Source of the DNA: Lachnospiraceae bacterium
Lineage (GTDB): Bacteria; Bacillota; Clostridia; Lachnospirales; Lachnospiraceae
Length of the DNA stretch: 9,216 nt
Reading direction: 5' to 3'
Assembly (NCBI GenBank): GCA_014804285.1
Contig: JAAVAA010000079.1
Location: forward strand, 1-9,216
The translations under genes were made by a program, and so were the position numbers. Below, one piece after another: positions 1 to 6,707 of the stretch. The number at the start of each line of letters is the position of its first letter. Within the stretch, counting starts at the first letter, position 1. The notes below the pieces were generated by a model. The model saw nothing but the letters and a program-made list of their open reading frames with translations, was not told where the DNA came from and did no database searches.

Positions 1-311
1 GACAGCTTCTCCATAAGCTGTCCGTATCGGTTGGTTCCGTTTATGCTGTCCAGGCTCCGCAGTCCGGCAAGGATATCCTGCATCTCCACGTTGGTCAGCA
101 GCGTCCGATCCATCTTATAGCCTTCCATGATGCAGATACCTCCGCCCTGTCCCTGTCTGGTGACTATGGGAATTCCTGCCATACACAGCTCCTCAATATC
201 CCTGTTAATGGTTCGTCTGGAAACTTCAAAGCATTCCGCCAGCTCCGGAGCTGTTACCGTATCCTTTTGTAATAAAATGGATAAAATCCCTATCAGACGT
301 TCGATCTTCAT
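1..311 (-). CDS. YafY/WYL-type (DeoR-like HTH) transcriptional regulator, N-terminal part
   Basis: The gene starts with ATG at 311 and is still open at base 1, so only the first 103 residues are present and the C-terminus is outside the window. Upstream of the ATG is AAAGGAAAAAGAT, a reasonable Shine-Dalgarno site. The protein opens MKIERLIGILSILL, and residues about 4-60 form a winged helix-turn-helix of the HTH_11/DeoR type. The recognition helix region reads FEVSRRTINRDIEEL, followed by a wing, GIPIVTRQGQGGGI. After it comes GYKMDRTLLT, the usual bridge to a WYL ligand-binding domain in YafY-like regulators. The WYL domain itself is not visible, so that part is expected from the family only. 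Such proteins bind DNA in the cytoplasm and often act on adjacent genes in response to a small molecule or nucleic acid ligand. The dyad at 343-368 is a candidate binding site. Confidence 0.88.
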   Translation of the reverse strand, partial: MKIERLIGILSILLQKDTVTAPELAECFEVSRRTINRDIEELCMAGIPIVTRQGQGGGICIMEGYKMDRTLLTNVEMQDILAGLRSLDSINGTNRYGQLMEKL

Positions 312-329
312 ATCTTTTTCCTTTGTCTC

Positions 330-358
330 ATTGTATCAGGCTAAACACGACATCTGTT
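330..358 (-). promoter_or_regulatory. possible promoter of the YafY-type regulator
   Basis: On the minus strand TACAAT (335 to 330) differs from the consensus -10 box at one base and lies about 20 bases before the start codon. The hexamer at the ideal 17-bp distance, AACAGA (358 to 353), is a poor -35 box. That -35 position is the centre of the dyad at 343-368. A weak -35 covered by a dyad would suit a promoter controlled by a bound regulator, but this is inference. An alternative is that the regulator is transcribed from upstream genes. Confidence 0.35.
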
Positions 359-368
359 TGTCATGTTT
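343..368. promoter_or_regulatory. 26-bp near-perfect dyad, candidate operator upstream of the YafY-type regulator
   Basis: The plus strand reads AAACACGACA, six bases (TCTGTT), then TGTCATGTTT. The two 10-bp arms are inverted repeats with one mismatch, at the sixth position of the left arm. The dyad lies 32-57 bases upstream of the regulator start codon and centres on the expected -35 position. As RNA on the minus strand it forms a 10-bp hairpin, because the mismatch becomes a U-G pair. It could therefore instead be a weak 3' hairpin of the dipeptidase transcript. The AT-rich stem and the absence of a U tract beyond the stem make a normal intrinsic terminator less likely. Confidence 0.55.
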
Positions 369-371
369 CTA

Positions 372-395
372 GCAAATGCCAATGCGCGCATCTGC
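372..395. repeat. second inverted repeat in the dipeptidase-regulator gap
   Basis: On the minus strand GCAGATGC, eight bases, then GCATTTGC pair over 8 bp with one G-U. The spacer overlaps a perfect 10-bp palindrome, ATGCGCGCAT, at 382-391. It sits three bases from the 343-368 dyad. No T-run follows, so it is not a standard terminator. It could be a second protein-binding site or an RNA structure after the dipeptidase gene. Confidence 0.3.
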
Positions 396-413
396 TTCGC
401 CGTTGTCCGGGAG

Positions 414-1487
414 TTACGCCGCAAATACTATATTCTGCAAATATTCTATAAAATTTCCGCCAATAATGCACTTTAATTCCTGCTCATCCATCCCCCTCTG
501 CAAAAGGGCAGCAGTAAGGAGTGGGATCTGTCCGTGGTGAAGCAGACAGTCGTCTCTTTCTGTAAGCACCCGCCCATTGAGCACCGCTCTTGCCATGTCG
601 TAGGAATCACACAAATCAAACCCATAACCCACATGCTTTGCACCAATCCTCTCTGTCTCGTACTCAATATGGCGGCAGAGCATTTCCAGATGATTTCCAG
701 CTTCAGAACCGGCAATATATTTACACCCGTTCACGCCCATAATTCCTCCCTGTACCGCCAGCGCTTCCATCTGTTCATCGGTCAGATTTCGGTAATTGTC
801 AAAGATATGTCTGCTGCCGGAATGGGTGGCAATAAAAGACCTCTTTGTAATCCGGCACACCTGATCAAATCCCTCATCATTCAAGTGACTGACGTCCAGA
901 AACATGGATTTTTCTTCCATGCGCTTAACAGCCTCCATTCCGATCTCCGTCAGACCTCCCGGTATCTGTTGATGCTCCAGCGCCTTGCAGCATCCATTCC
1001 CCAGTTTATTGGGTCTGCTCCACGTAAGAGCACACCCCCGTACGCCCATCTCATAAAGCTGGTCCAAACAGGAAAGGTCCTCCCCTATGCAGTCAAGCCC
1101 TTCCATATAAATCAGAATACCGATCTTCTTTTCTGACAGCACCCGGCGTAAATCTACTCTGTCCAAAACAAGGATAACATCCGAAAGCTCTTTTACATCC
1201 TCCTTAAGCGCCTGAATTTGACTAAGTGCGTTTTCCCATCCCGGTGCCGGTTCCCCCTCCTTCTTCTGCACAAGCTCGCCGCTTTCTACATAAATGGAGG
1301 AAAAGACCAGACCGAGTCCTGCCTCTTTAAAATGCCTCAAATAATGATTTTTCACCACATCTCTCTCACCGTTCTTATTCCGAAGAAGAATCTCACCGGC
1401 AAGATCCAGATGGGCATCCACCACCGGATTTGCTTTGTGGAGTGCCATTGCTTTTTCCAGATAATCCTGTTTTACTTTAATATCCAT
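414..1487 (-). CDS. M19-family membrane dipeptidase (renal dipeptidase-like), 357 aa
   Basis: This is a metal-dependent peptidase of family M19, which hydrolyses dipeptides, including ones with a D-residue, using a two-zinc centre in a TIM-barrel fold. Every expected metal ligand is visible: HLD (H26, D28), YMEG (E129), DVSH (H201), THSGS (H222) and GYGFD (D291). Typical family blocks also appear, such as GLTEIGMEAVKRMEE before the SH motif and GGNF near the C-terminus. Length is normal for bacterial members. There is no signal peptide, so it should act in the cytoplasm. I chose ATG 1487 because AGGGGAAAGCGAT lies directly upstream. An in-frame TTG at 1541 would place the start inside the terminator stem and adds residues not typical of the family. 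The gene follows the phosphoesterase gene, with an intrinsic terminator between them and little room for a promoter. Substrate and physiological role cannot be read from the sequence. Confidence 0.93.
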   Translation of the reverse strand: MDIKVKQDYLEKAMALHKANPVVDAHLDLAGEILLRNKNGERDVVKNHYLRHFKEAGLGLVFSSIYVESGELVQKKEGEPAPGWENALSQIQALKEDVKELSDVILVLDRVDLRRVLSEKKIGILIYMEGLDCIGEDLSCLDQLYEMGVRGCALTWSRPNKLGNGCCKALEHQQIPGGLTEIGMEAVKRMEEKSMFLDVSHLNDEGFDQVCRITKRSFIATHSGSRHIFDNYRNLTDEQMEALAVQGGIMGVNGCKYIAGSEAGNHLEMLCRHIEYETERIGAKHVGYGFDLCDSYDMARAVLNGRVLTERDDCLLHHGQIPLLTAALLQRGMDEQELKCIIGGNFIEYLQNIVFAA

Positions 1488-1513
1488 ATCGCTTTCCCCT
1501 ATATGATATATGA

Positions 1514-1548
1514 CAAGAAAAGGTGCACCGGAAATCTCCAATGCACCT
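1514..1548 (-). terminator. intrinsic terminator after the DHH phosphoesterase gene
   Basis: Read on the minus strand, AGGTGCATTGGA (1548 to 1537), loop GATT, and TCCGGTGCACCT (1532 to 1521) form a 12-bp stem with two adjacent U-G pairs. TTTCTTGTC follows. On the plus strand the two wobble positions become C-A mismatches, so the hairpin fits minus-strand transcription best. It begins 31 bases after the phosphoesterase stop codon, where a transcript end is expected. Confidence 0.8.
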
Positions 1549-1578
1549 ATCTTTTCTTTTACATTATTTATATGCGAT

Positions 1579-2493
1579 TTATTTCCAGTTGACCAGCTCC
1601 TCGATCATCTTCGGCAGCTCTGTGTCCATGTTCTCATCTGTGAACTGACAGGTTCCTACAGCCTTATGTCCACCGCCGCCGTATTTCAGCATCAGACTTC
1701 CCACATCCACATTAGAGGTACGGTTTAAAATGCTGTAGCCCACTGCAGCCGAGCAGCCCTTTCCGCCCTTGCCGTTTACGATCCATACAGATATATTCTG
1801 CTCCGGATACATACTGTAGATCATAAAGCGGTTTCCGGAATAAATGGGATCCACACCGCGGAGATCAGAGATAATAACATCCTTCTCAACACGCGTATTA
1901 GCTCTCACCATCTCTTTGAATTTCTCGGTCTGTTCGAAATATACTTCAATACGTTCCTTCACATCCGGCAGGCTTAAAATTTCATCTGTGGTCATGGTAC
2001 GGCATGCCTGCATCAGTTCCTCCATCAGACGGTAATTGGGAATCGTAAAATTACGCCATCTTCCCAGTCCGGTTCTGGGATCCATCAAAAATCCAACCAA
2101 GATCCATCCTGTCGGATTCTGAACCTCATCAATAGTCAGATTACCGGAATCCACCTTATCAACCGCAACCATCATCTCATCAAAATGCGCAAAGCGCTCA
2201 TGACCTCCATAATACTCATAAATGATTCTTGCACAGGACGGCGTAATCCTGCTTTCACCCTTATACTTTCCCGCTAACTGCTGACGCTCATGTTCGCTGG
2301 AATGATGATCAAACCAAAGTCCGCATCCTTCTACATAAGGAACGTTTGCAAGAACATCATTTTCATCCACCGGAACCAGTCCATCCTGCAGATCCTTGGG
2401 ATGTGCAAAAGTCCAAGAATCAATAATCCCTGCCTCCAGCAGCAATGTGCCACAGGCAAGTCCGTCAAAATCGGAACGTGTCACTAACCTCAT
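1579..2493 (-). CDS. DHH/DHHA1-family phosphoesterase, 304 aa
   Basis: The protein belongs to the DHH phosphoesterase superfamily, which includes exopolyphosphatases and NrnA-type nanoRNA/pAp or cyclic-dinucleotide hydrolases that depend on manganese. Motif I is SDFDGLACG (D8, D10). The name-giving motif is WFDHHSSEH (residues 60-68), and VDKVDSG (111-117) supplies further acidic metal ligands. The C-terminal DHHA1 substrate-binding domain carries GGKGCSAAVG and the glycine-rich GGGGHKAVG (residues 272-280). It is soluble and cytoplasmic, with no signal peptide. GGAGG at 2510-2506 lies 12 bases before the ATG, longer than usual, so translation may be modest. The start is still supported because MRLVTRSDFDG places motif I at the normal distance from the N-terminus. 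It follows pseB by 48 bp with no evident promoter between, so the two are probably co-transcribed. Which substrate it cleaves (polyphosphate, pAp, short RNA or c-di-nucleotide products) cannot be decided here. Confidence 0.9.
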   Translation of the reverse strand: MRLVTRSDFDGLACGTLLLEAGIIDSWTFAHPKDLQDGLVPVDENDVLANVPYVEGCGLWFDHHSSEHERQQLAGKYKGESRITPSCARIIYEYYGGHERFAHFDEMMVAVDKVDSGNLTIDEVQNPTGWILVGFLMDPRTGLGRWRNFTIPNYRLMEELMQACRTMTTDEILSLPDVKERIEVYFEQTEKFKEMVRANTRVEKDVIISDLRGVDPIYSGNRFMIYSMYPEQNISVWIVNGKGGKGCSAAVGYSILNRTSNVDVGSLMLKYGGGGHKAVGTCQFTDENMDTELPKMIEELVNWK

Positions 2494-2541
2494 AATAATT
2501 GTAAACCTCCATTCTTCTCAATCTAAAAATTAAATACAATT

Positions 2542-3540
2542 TTATTTTTCAAGATCAACTTTCTTTAACAGTTCCCGAATGTCCTCCACAGACAGCCATT
2601 CCGTGTTATTTCCCGAACTGTAAGAAAAGCCCTCCTCCACCTTTTTGCCGCTGGTGTTGATCTTCTGCTTGTCATTCCAGATCACCTGCGGGTAAACAAT
2701 GAAGTGCTTGTCGTACTCATAGGTATTAGCGGAATCTTCCACCGTCACCATAATCTCATGAAGCTTCTCACCGGGGCGGATGCCGATTTCCGGCATTTTG
2801 CAGTCAGGAAGCATTGCCTTGGCAAGATCTGTCACCTTAAACGATGGAATCTTACTGATAAAGGTCTCTCCACCGGTAGCCTCTTCCAGTGCCTTGATCA
2901 CCAGCTCAACCCCCTGAGTCAGGCTGATCCAAAAGCGGGTCATCCGATAATCGGTAATGGGAAGCTCATTACCGCCATTTTTAATAATGTTATGGAAAAT
3001 GGGAATAATGGAGCCTCTGCTCCCTGCCACATTTCCGTAACGCACAATAGAAAAATTAATGTCCTTGCTGCCAGCATAAGCATTGGCCGCAATAAACAGC
3101 TTATCCGATACCAGCTTTGTGCCGCCGTAAAGATTCACGGGATTGACCGCCTTGTCGGTAGAAAGTGCAACGACCTTCTTTACATTGGAATCCAAAGCCG
3201 CATCAATCACATTCTGTGCCCCGTGAATATTGGTCTTAATTGCTTCATTGGGATTATACTCACAGGCGGGAACCTGTTTCAGTGCTGCCGCATGGATCAC
3301 ATAATCCACGCCTTCAAAAGCTCTCTTGAGTCTCTCCCTATCCCTCACGTCACCAATAAAGAACCTGAGCTTATCGGAATACTCCTTAAACTCTCCCTGC
3401 ATGAGCAGCTGTTTAAACTCATCTCTGGAATAAATAATAATTTTCTTAGGGTTATAATGTGTCAGCACATATTTTGTAAAGCACTTGCCAAAAGACCCTG
3501 TTCCTCCGGTAATGAGAATTGTTTTATTATCCAATAACAT
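2542..3540 (-). CDS. pseB: UDP-N-acetylglucosamine 4,6-dehydratase (inverting), PseB-like, 332 aa
   Basis: PseB converts UDP-GlcNAc to the UDP-4-keto-6-deoxy-L-ido sugar, the first step of pseudaminic acid synthesis, in the cytoplasm. The N-terminal Rossmann motif is TGGTGSFG (residues 11-18, GxxGxxG). The extended SDR active site reads LSTDKAVNPVNLYGGTK, with T128, D129, K130, Y138 and K142. D and K in place of the usual Ser of the triad are characteristic of this dehydratase group. Further family blocks are DVRDRERL (64-71), AAALKQVPACEYNP (84-97) and RPGEKLHE (255-262). Its length matches stand-alone PseB (about 330 residues) and lacks the membrane domain of WbpM/FlaA1-type relatives. The ATG at 3540 is preceded by ATCGGAGGCAGTTT. 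Upstream in-frame codons extend into the preceding gene and encode no family sequence. It has its own promoter at 3580-3608. Later pathway genes (pseC, pseH, pseG, pseI, pseF) are absent from this window, so pathway membership is inferred from the enzyme alone. Confidence 0.9.
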   Translation of the reverse strand: MLLDNKTILITGGTGSFGKCFTKYVLTHYNPKKIIIYSRDEFKQLLMQGEFKEYSDKLRFFIGDVRDRERLKRAFEGVDYVIHAAALKQVPACEYNPNEAIKTNIHGAQNVIDAALDSNVKKVVALSTDKAVNPVNLYGGTKLVSDKLFIAANAYAGSKDINFSIVRYGNVAGSRGSIIPIFHNIIKNGGNELPITDYRMTRFWISLTQGVELVIKALEEATGGETFISKIPSFKVTDLAKAMLPDCKMPEIGIRPGEKLHEIMVTVEDSANTYEYDKHFIVYPQVIWNDKQKINTSGKKVEEGFSYSSGNNTEWLSVEDIRELLKKVDLEK

Positions 3541-3579
3541 AAACTGCCTCCGATATTGTTTTCTTTCTTTGCCAAAACC

Positions 3580-3608
3580 AGTATAACACAAAATATCCCT
3601 AACAGCAA
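3580..3608 (-). promoter_or_regulatory. extended -10 promoter for pseB
   Basis: On the minus strand, TTGCTG (3608 to 3603) is followed after exactly 17 bp by TATACT (3585 to 3580), and the -10 is preceded by TGT, giving an extended -10 element. The likely start of transcription is near 3573, about 30 bases before the pseB ATG. The promoter lies just after the stop codon of the sensor gene, so pseB and the phosphoesterase can be expressed independently of the sensor. Confidence 0.65.
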
Positions 3609-3611
3609 TTT

Positions 3612-6605
3612 TTATTCCTTTTCCGCCTTCACTCTGCTTTTTCCTTCCAAATCCACAGGAACACATCCCTCTTCCATCATCTGCAGCATGATCGGAACAA
3701 TATTTGGATCAAACTGAGAACCGGATCCCTTTGTAAGTTCGCTGATGATCACATCTTTTTCCAGAGCCTTCCGGTAACATCTTTCATTTGCCATCGTATC
3801 ATAGGCATCTGCCACGCCGATGATGCGGGCGATCTGGGGAATCTCCTCTCCCTTGAGTCCCTGACAATAGCCTGTTCCGTCATAACGCTCATGGTGATAC
3901 TGCGCACCCTCCGAAATTCCGTCAAGAGCCGTACAATCCTTCAGGATTTCACCACCAATCTTGGGATGCGTCTTGACAACATCCATCTCCTCCTTGGTAA
4001 GCTTATCAGCCTTCTTTAGGATACTGTCGGGAATACCGATCTTGCCGATATCATGCATCAAAGCTATATAGTATACCCGCTCTTGATCTTCCTGCGACAT
4101 ATTCATCCTTCTGGCAAGTTCTCTGGAATAGTAAGCAACTCTTATGGAATGACCGTTGGTATATTTGTCCTTGGCATCGATGGCCTTCGCAAAAGCACGA
4201 AGGAACTGGTCAACAATCGTCTGATATTCCTTTTGGCGCTTCTTGATGCTTGCAATCTTGGCGCGTGCGATCAAATAGCTGCCAAGCACCAGTACTGCAA
4301 CAGCAAGAATAACGCACAGAATCCAGAAGATCGGAAGTTCTGTGATCTTTTTTTCTTTATGAATATCCACATAATAGTCGAAACTCATTTCAGGGTCGGA
4401 CAGATCATAAACCCGCAGGCAGAATCGATAATCTCCACCGGGCAGATTGGTATAGCTGATGCTGCTGCTCTTTTCTTCCTTAATCTCCGTTTCCTGTTGG
4501 TCAAACCCCTCCAATTGATAAGACATACCGCTGGCCGTGGTTCCCGTATAGGACAAGGTTGCAAAATCAATGGTGATACGTGTGGCATTTCGGTTAAGAG
4601 TAATCTTTTCCGGATGAATATAGCTTTCCTCATCTACACGGATCTCGCTGATAATCCCCAATGGCTGAGGATTATTCACTGCCGAAAATCGAAATGTGCT
4701 TATGCCGCTTCTGGTAACAAGATACAACACACCATTCTCATCTACATAATTCCAAGTATTTGCATTTAAAGAACCTGTCAGACCATAAGAAAATCCGTAA
4801 AGCACTGTCTGCGCCGTTCCTTCTCCCAAGAGAGCCTCTTTTTCCGCTGCCAGAATCCCGTTATTCTGCATCATATAAAGCATACCATCTTTTTCGTACA
4901 GGTCAAAAATACTGCCGGCGCTCTTTTCAAAATTCTCCAATTTTTTGAAGCTGCCCTCACTAAAATAATAAAGACTGCTGCCTGCACTGACAAGCCATCC
5001 GCCATTGCTTTCATCGGAAAGCATTCTCAGCACAACTCCCTCATTCAAGCCATCATTAAAACCATAATTGGTAATTTCATCTCCCTTTATGGTATAAATA
5101 CCGCCGCCGTCACTTCCGGCATAAAGCACACCGTTTTCATCTTCTGCAAAACATAAGATCGTACCATTTTCAAGGCCCGTACCGCTTCCCTGCTCGTAAT
5201 TCTTGATTACCTTTCCATCTTGGATGATGCTGATTCCGCTCTGGGTCCCAACCGCAATGGATCCGTCCGCACGCTCAAAAAGCACCCGGATGCCTTCTCC
5301 GGCAAGACCTTCTTCCAGTCCGTAACAGGTAATTTCTTCTGTCTTCGGATCATAGCTCACCGCACCATGCCCATAATAAGTCGCCACCCACAAAATTCCG
5401 TCCTCCGTCACAAGCATGTAACGAATGCGGTCATTTGCAAGGAACTCCGTCAGTGCATTGCTGACAGGCGTCCAATTCTCATTAAAAGCAAACAGGCCGT
5501 CATCTGCACCTACATAATATTCTTTTTCCAGCTTTACAATCGTGTTTAAAGCCTTTCCGTTAAGAGCGGCTGCTTCATTAGGAGTCTCAAAGCATCCTTT
5601 GGAATACTTTACAATTCCAAGGGTTGTGGATGCCAGCCAGATATTCCCCTCATAATCCAGCGCAGCACAGTTTACGGAGGCCGCCTTTCTGTTCTCTCCA
5701 AATTCCATAAAGCTTCCGTCCGCGCTCATCAGCCCGAAGCCCCGTAGTCCCGATATTAATATGGTTCCGTCTTCGCATACTCGGATCTGATTGTGGGTAA
5801 ACACATCTCCTGTATCAAAACAGGTAACCTCAAAAGAAGTTTCTGCAAGCTCTTCATCTTTAAAACGAACCCGTGCAAATTCGTTGCCGGAGGTTCCAAG
5901 GTAAATCTCTCCCTGCTCTCCTGATGATACACAGTAGACTTCCGAATTTTTAAAAAACTGATCCGAAGTAAACTGTGCCGCCACTTTATCCTGATCGACC
6001 ACCTGACAAATTCCCTGATTCAGACAGCACCAGACCCTTCCATAGCTATCCACGCCAAGTGCATAGATGGTATTTCCCATAAGTGCTTCTTCTTCAATCG
6101 GTATCAGCGCTCCATCCCTTATCACGGCAAGTCCGGAATTGGAGGCTGCGTAGATAGTTCCGTCTTTTCCCTCCACAAAATCCCGGATACAGAGAAAGGT
6201 GTGATCCTCTGCTCCTTCTATTTTGACAAACTGTCCGTTTTCATACACAAAAACACCGGCATCATTGGTCCCGATCCAGAGTCTTCCTTTTGAGTCTTCA
6301 AAAAGAGAACGCACGGAGGAAGAGGTTATCCCCTCCTTCTCCTCACTGTAATTTCTGAATCGAGTCCCATCATACCGGATCAATCCGCCATAGCTTCCTA
6401 TCCATATGTAACCGTCCGAGGTCTGCATAACCACATTGGCTTCACCGGTAGGAAGTCCGTTTTGTTCATTATAAATCGTAACTACATAATCCCCGAAATC
6501 CTCTGTGCTTTCGGAAGCATTTACTACAAATGGCTGTGTAAGTAAAACTGCTGCTATTACAAAGCCCAGTAACATCTGCGTAACTCTGACTATTCTTTGC
6601 ACCAT
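3612..6605 (-). CDS. 14-bladed propeller / Y_Y_Y membrane sensor with HD-GYP (c-di-GMP phosphodiesterase-type) output, 997 aa
   Basis: Residues 1-30 are a signal peptide: basic start, hydrophobic core, likely cleavage after VNA. Residues about 64-640 contain fourteen Reg_prop repeats of the form DGxIWIGxxxGLxxYDG, beginning near 64, 106, 148, 188, 231, 279, 319, 360, 402, 447, 491, 534, 573 and 624. This fits two seven-bladed propellers. A Y_Y_Y immunoglobulin-like domain follows (about 670-750), then one membrane helix (757-780), a short basic coiled linker, and a cytoplasmic HD-GYP domain (about 800-970). HD-GYP proteins hydrolyse c-di-GMP. The expected metal ligands are present: H819, H851-D852 in HDIGKIGIPD, H880, H904-H905 in HHERYDGTGY, and D933. 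The GYP proline is replaced by Cys (C914). The ATG at 6605 is chosen because CAGGAGACGATT precedes it; a GTG seven codons upstream lacks such a site. A promoter lies at 6641-6669. Known relatives of this ectodomain sense oligosaccharides, but the ligand here is unknown. Confidence 0.9.
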   Translation of the reverse strand: MVQRIVRVTQMLLGFVIAAVLLTQPFVVNASESTEDFGDYVVTIYNEQNGLPTGEANVVMQTSDGYIWIGSYGGLIRYDGTRFRNYSEEKEGITSSSVRSLFEDSKGRLWIGTNDAGVFVYENGQFVKIEGAEDHTFLCIRDFVEGKDGTIYAASNSGLAVIRDGALIPIEEEALMGNTIYALGVDSYGRVWCCLNQGICQVVDQDKVAAQFTSDQFFKNSEVYCVSSGEQGEIYLGTSGNEFARVRFKDEELAETSFEVTCFDTGDVFTHNQIRVCEDGTILISGLRGFGLMSADGSFMEFGENRKAASVNCAALDYEGNIWLASTTLGIVKYSKGCFETPNEAAALNGKALNTIVKLEKEYYVGADDGLFAFNENWTPVSNALTEFLANDRIRYMLVTEDGILWVATYYGHGAVSYDPKTEEITCYGLEEGLAGEGIRVLFERADGSIAVGTQSGISIIQDGKVIKNYEQGSGTGLENGTILCFAEDENGVLYAGSDGGGIYTIKGDEITNYGFNDGLNEGVVLRMLSDESNGGWLVSAGSSLYYFSEGSFKKLENFEKSAGSIFDLYEKDGMLYMMQNNGILAAEKEALLGEGTAQTVLYGFSYGLTGSLNANTWNYVDENGVLYLVTRSGISTFRFSAVNNPQPLGIISEIRVDEESYIHPEKITLNRNATRITIDFATLSYTGTTASGMSYQLEGFDQQETEIKEEKSSSISYTNLPGGDYRFCLRVYDLSDPEMSFDYYVDIHKEKKITELPIFWILCVILAVAVLVLGSYLIARAKIASIKKRQKEYQTIVDQFLRAFAKAIDAKDKYTNGHSIRVAYYSRELARRMNMSQEDQERVYYIALMHDIGKIGIPDSILKKADKLTKEEMDVVKTHPKIGGEILKDCTALDGISEGAQYHHERYDGTGYCQGLKGEEIPQIARIIGVADAYDTMANERCYRKALEKDVIISELTKGSGSQFDPNIVPIMLQMMEEGCVPVDLEGKSRVKAEKE

Positions 6606-6640
6606 AATCGTCTCCTGTTTTATCACATAAGCAAGCGTAT

Positions 6641-6669
6641 CTTATATATTATCGTACATTTATAGTCAA
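6641..6669 (-). promoter_or_regulatory. sigma-A-type promoter for the propeller/HD-GYP sensor gene
   Basis: On the minus strand TTGACT (6669 to 6664) and TATAAG (6646 to 6641) are separated by exactly 17 bp. Each differs from the consensus at one position. Transcription would start near 6634, leaving a leader of about 29 bases that carries the AGGAG ribosome binding site. A leader this short leaves no room for a riboswitch, so c-di-GMP riboswitch control is unlikely. Confidence 0.75.
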
Positions 6670-6707
6670 AAGTTAATAGCTGAGCATGACCAAGCCAAAC
6701 ATTAATA

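Noticed and set aside
534..1136. Long open frame of 200 codons on the plus strand opposite the dipeptidase gene
   Set aside because: It lies fully antisense to a gene with complete catalytic motifs, shows no recognisable domain, and has no ribosome binding site. It is a shadow of the real reading frame.
1488..1541. Dipeptidase start at TTG 1541
   Set aside because: It would initiate inside the terminator hairpin and adds 18 residues. ATG 1487 has a clear AGGGGA site just upstream.
2704..3537. 277-codon plus-strand open frame opposite pseB
   Set aside because: The peptide is rich in His, Cys and Ile, as reverse-complement shadows often are, and has no domain signature, while the opposite strand encodes an intact PseB.
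3541..3666. N-terminal extension of pseB by 42 codons
   Set aside because: The extension reaches back into the preceding sensor gene and passes over the pseB promoter. The ATG at 3540 has a strong GGAGG site and gives the normal PseB N-terminus.
4385..4633. Minus-strand 82-codon frame inside the sensor gene in a second frame
   Set aside because: It lies within the Y_Y_Y-coding part of the sensor, has no domain signature and no ribosome binding site, and the main frame is continuous.
6606..6640. Possible c-di-GMP riboswitch before the HD-GYP gene
   Set aside because: The predicted leader is only about 29 bases and shows none of the conserved structure of GEMM-type riboswitches.
6630..6707. 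Terminator between the XRE and sensor genes
   Set aside because: I found no stable GC-rich stem followed by a T-run here; the region mainly holds the sensor promoter.
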